From the NCBI GenBank assembly GCA_049890095.1, contig JBMHCD010000011.1:51486-115485 (forward strand): a stretch of 64,000 nt of DNA, in the 5' to 3' direction. Below are positions 62,260 to 64,000 of this stretch, piece after piece (the first letter of the stretch is position 1; each line of letters starts with the position of its first letter). The DNA comes from JABAYQ01 sp049890095. GTDB lineage: Bacteria > Bacteroidota > Bacteroidia > Flavobacteriales > UBA7312. The position numbers were made by a program, and so were the translations under genes. Under the pieces are notes generated by a model, which saw only the letters and a list, made by a program, of their open reading frames with translations, had not been told where the DNA came from and ran no database searches.

Positions 62260-63039
62260 ATGTCCTTAACTTTTGAAAAAGATGATGTACTAAATAAATA
62301 TATTCCACCTGAAATAATCGGTGTCTATTATTTTTTGGATTCTTCAGATAAAATTTTATATATAGGAAAAAGTATTGATGTTAAAAAACGTATTTCACAA
62401 CATTTATATAAAGGAAGAAAACGTTTGTTGTCTGCCTATTGTAGAATTAGGGTTGTTCCTATGCACTCCGAATTAGAGGCATTACTGTTTGAATCTCAAG
62501 AAATAAAAAAACATAAGCCAATTTTTAATAGAAGATTAAGAAAGTCAAAACAAGTAATTTCTTTATACTCATGCAAAAACTACTCTGGTTATAGCTATTA
62601 TTACTTGGGAAGAGATCAACAAAATGATTCCTTGATTGATTTTATGAGTTTGAAAGCTGCCAAGTCTTTTTTGACTAAACTAACTTCAAAGTTTCAGCTT
62701 TGCGAAAAAATCAATAAACTAGACAAGTCCTCAAAAATGTGTTTTCAGTATCATTTAAAAAAATGTAATGGTGCTTGTATAAAAATGGAAAGTATAGAAG
62801 ATTACAATACTAGATATGAATTGAGTTATTCTCAAATTTTTAACAATCCAAAAGATTGTTGTTTAACTTTCGATATTGAAGGAGTGAAGACATACGTTAA
62901 TATTGAAAACAACAAGGTAGTTAAGTTCGGAGTAAAAGGAAAAAGCACTTATAATATTGATTTCCCATCTAATGATGAAATTAGAATTGTTAATATATAT
63001 AAAAACAGGTTTTCTAAAAATTTTAAAATAAATGTTTAG
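62260..63039 (+). CDS. Stand-alone GIY-YIG nuclease, Cho/UvrC-like
   Basis: A 259-residue protein with a full GIY-YIG domain at residues about 18-100: GVYYFLDSSDKILYIGKS (GVY and YIG), KKRISQH (catalytic Arg) and HSELEALLFESQEI (metal-binding Glu). Then follows the Cho-like segment CFQYHLKKCNGACI (about 166-179). In many Bacteroidota this nuclease is the C-terminal half of a protein whose N-terminal half is a DnaQ-type exonuclease; here only the nuclease part exists. Likely incises DNA, as Cho and UvrC do in excision repair; that is inference from family. Confidence 0.85.
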   Translation: MSLTFEKDDVLNKYIPPEIIGVYYFLDSSDKILYIGKSIDVKKRISQHLYKGRKRLLSAYCRIRVVPMHSELEALLFESQEIKKHKPIFNRRLRKSKQVISLYSCKNYSGYSYYYLGRDQQNDSLIDFMSLKAAKSFLTKLTSKFQLCEKINKLDKSSKMCFQYHLKKCNGACIKMESIEDYNTRYELSYSQIFNNPKDCCLTFDIEGVKTYVNIENNKVVKFGVKGKSTYNIDFPSNDEIRIVNIYKNRFSKNFKINV

Positions 63040-63054
63040 AAAACAAATAATCAC

Positions 63055-63084
63055 AAAAAAACCTTCATTTAATAATGAAGGTTT
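63055..63084 (-). terminator. Terminator of the lipoprotein gene ending at 63109
   Basis: An 11-bp stem AAACCTTCATT (63059-63069) and AATGAAGGTTT (63074-63084) with a 4-base loop. On the minus strand it is followed by T (complement of A at 63055-63060), so it serves the minus-strand gene; plus-strand transcripts from the GIY-YIG gene would meet the same hairpin. Confidence 0.82.
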
Positions 63085-63108
63085 AAAGATCTATAAAAAA
63101 GAAGATAT

Positions 63109-63738
63109 TTATTCTTTTAGTGTTGCTGCTTTTACTCTTAGCTTAACGGTAGAGGATTCTTTGTAAAACCCTTCCGTTTGAATGCTATATTTTGGAAACA
63201 AAAACATGTCAACATCCGGATTTTGCTCTAGCATTTCCGTATTAATTTCTGATCCTGCCGCTCCTTTTGATGCTCCTTTCCAAATTAATGAATTAAAGGT
63301 AGCTGAAATTGGTAAACCTAATACATAAGATAATATGTTAGGAGATCTAGTAAATGATCCGTTTTGGTCTAATACGAAAGTCCCAGTAAATGTATCATAA
63401 ACATATGAGTCGTAAACTTTAGATCCTACTCCAATTGCAGTCATTATATTAGCACTTTGCCATGTTAGGGCAGCAAAGGTCAAAATTGGAAAAAACTGAG
63501 GAACTTTTGAAATATTTATTCCGTTAAAACTAAATGTAAATCCGCTTGTATTATTTTTTGATTGATTCATCGGAATTCCAAAGAATGAAGATCCAGATTT
63601 AGTAATGTTTAATTCTTCTATTTCATATTGATCAGTTGTGAAACTAGCGTTATGAAATGCACCATTTCCTGTGTATAAACGATTTGAACAACTTGAGAAA
63701 ATTAATGCTAAAATTAAGGTTAAGTGTATGATTTTCAT
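63109..63738 (-). CDS. Lipoprotein of unknown function
   Basis: A 209-residue protein with a lipoprotein signal (MKIIHLTLILALIFSSCSN; lipobox Cys at residue 17). The mature part has FTFSFNGINISKVPQFFP, a hydrophobic stretch around ILTFAALTWQSANIMTAIGVGSKVYDSYVYD, and a Gly/Ala-rich segment GASKGAAGSEINTE; it ends with a beta-rich KYSIQTEGFYKESSTVKLRVK. The start at 63738 is chosen because the signal peptide begins there; an upstream ATG at 63783 would precede it with a charged stretch. I do not recognise the family. Own -7 box and terminator. Confidence 0.78.
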   Translation of the reverse strand: MKIIHLTLILALIFSSCSNRLYTGNGAFHNASFTTDQYEIEELNITKSGSSFFGIPMNQSKNNTSGFTFSFNGINISKVPQFFPILTFAALTWQSANIMTAIGVGSKVYDSYVYDTFTGTFVLDQNGSFTRSPNILSYVLGLPISATFNSLIWKGASKGAAGSEINTEMLEQNPDVDMFLFPKYSIQTEGFYKESSTVKLRVKAATLKE

Positions 63739-63752
63739 AATGTTATTTTTTT

Positions 63753-63760
63753 CAAATGTA
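63753..63760 (-). promoter_or_regulatory. -7 box of the lipoprotein gene
   Basis: The minus strand reads TACATTTG, 14 bases before the ATG at 63738, and supports the shorter start. Confidence 0.48.
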
Positions 63761-63935
63761 TATTTTTTAAAATAAATGAACAAAATAACAGTAAGTTTTG
63801 GTTGAAATATGTGTAAGTGTTACAATAGAAATTTAGAGAATTCTATTAATTATAAATTTAATTTAAAATACACATTTTTATTTTTTAAATATTTTTATGT
63901 AAGTGATGACAACTTCAAATTCGGTTGAATAAATA

Positions 63936-63976
63936 AAATAAGCCCTTGTAAAACTTTGATTCACAAGGGCTTATTT
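63936..63976 (-). terminator. Terminator downstream of the tRNA gene
   Basis: A 14-bp stem (63936-63949, with core ATAAGCCCTTGT at 63938-63949, paired with 63963-63976) and a 13-base loop. On the minus strand it is followed by a T-rich stretch (TTATTTATT). It lies 5 bases after the 3' end of the tRNA. Confidence 0.78.
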
Positions 63977-63981
63977 GAAAT

Positions 63982-64000
63982 TGGCGGTCTGGACGAGACT
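63982..64000 (-). tRNA. tRNA 3' end, cut by the window edge (possibly tRNA-Asp)
   Basis: On the minus strand the last 19 bases read AGT (end of the T-loop), CTCGT (3' side of the T-stem), CCAGACC (3' side of the acceptor stem), G (discriminator base 73) and an encoded CCA. The 5' end of the gene should therefore begin GGTCTGG. The G73 and this acceptor sequence are compatible with tRNA-Asp of Flavobacteria as I remember it, but the anticodon is outside the window, so the amino acid is open. A terminator follows 5 bases later. Confidence 0.75.

Overview
The window looks like the chromosome of a low-GC member of the Bacteroidota, most likely order Flavobacteriales. The signs are a type IX secretion sorting tail at the end of the protein at 7994-9301, a TonB-dependent receptor with a carboxypeptidase-like N-terminal domain, small families typical of flavobacteria (DUF4834, DUF4294, Lacal_2735-like), a DnaE with a fused N-terminal proofreading exonuclease, fused E1 alpha/beta dehydrogenase, a bacillithiol gene (bshA), a flavobacterial-type 6S RNA between zapA and rny, and many upstream boxes that fit the Bacteroidota -7 consensus TAnnTTTG. 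Nearly all of the window is coding and housekeeping in character. I see no insertion sequence, prophage, CRISPR array, integrase or conventional defence island, and no gene-free stretch longer than 300 bases.

Layout. 1-9301: start of proS, a Tyr/His-rich lipoprotein, a FadL-like outer-membrane protein, a TPR protein, a zinc-ribbon coiled-coil protein and a Nif3-like protein (minus strand), then lpxK, a purine nucleoside phosphorylase and a secreted LVIVD-type protein. 9315-16492: rpmH with its own promoter and terminator, then an apparent carB-DUF4834-YfhO-glycosyltransferase operon. 16496-24360: a large M1 peptidase with a barrel-like C-terminus, a TonB-dependent receptor, an ArsC-type reductase and an M23 peptidase. 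24488-26819: a cell-division and RNA block (coiled-coil protein, zapA, 6S RNA, RNase Y). 26826-34067: a SirB1-like protein, a tandem universal stress protein, a GH3/beta-lactamase fusion probably acting on cell-wall muropeptides, bshA, a SUI1 protein, a lipid kinase and a very small Cys-rich membrane protein.

34126-46476: fused 2-oxoacid dehydrogenase E1, a TonB-C-like secreted protein, a conserved protein of unknown function, a PhnP-like metallohydrolase, a dihydroorotase homologue that has lost its metal ligands, a BatA-type membrane protein, a LolD-like ATPase with a DUF5916 protein, and sucC. 46542-54676: biotin carboxylase, a three-gene envelope-polysaccharide group (oxidoreductase, lipoprotein, sugar transferase), pcm, 3-hydroxyacyl-CoA dehydrogenase, and rpsP-rimM-DUF4294. 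54864-64000: dnaE, trxA, DUF58, a Cas4-like/DEDD nuclease fusion (DUF2779), a 57-residue Lacal_2735-like protein, a stand-alone GIY-YIG nuclease, a lipoprotein, and the 3' end of a tRNA gene.

The points most worth a second look are the apparently catalytically dead dihydroorotase, CarB without its regulatory domain, the M1 peptidase fused to an Omp85-like barrel, the decayed PHP site in an exonuclease-fused DnaE, the DUF2779/GIY-YIG nuclease neighbourhood, and a repeated arrangement in which a terminator-like hairpin and its T-run touch the next start codon. None of these is proven novel from sequence alone.
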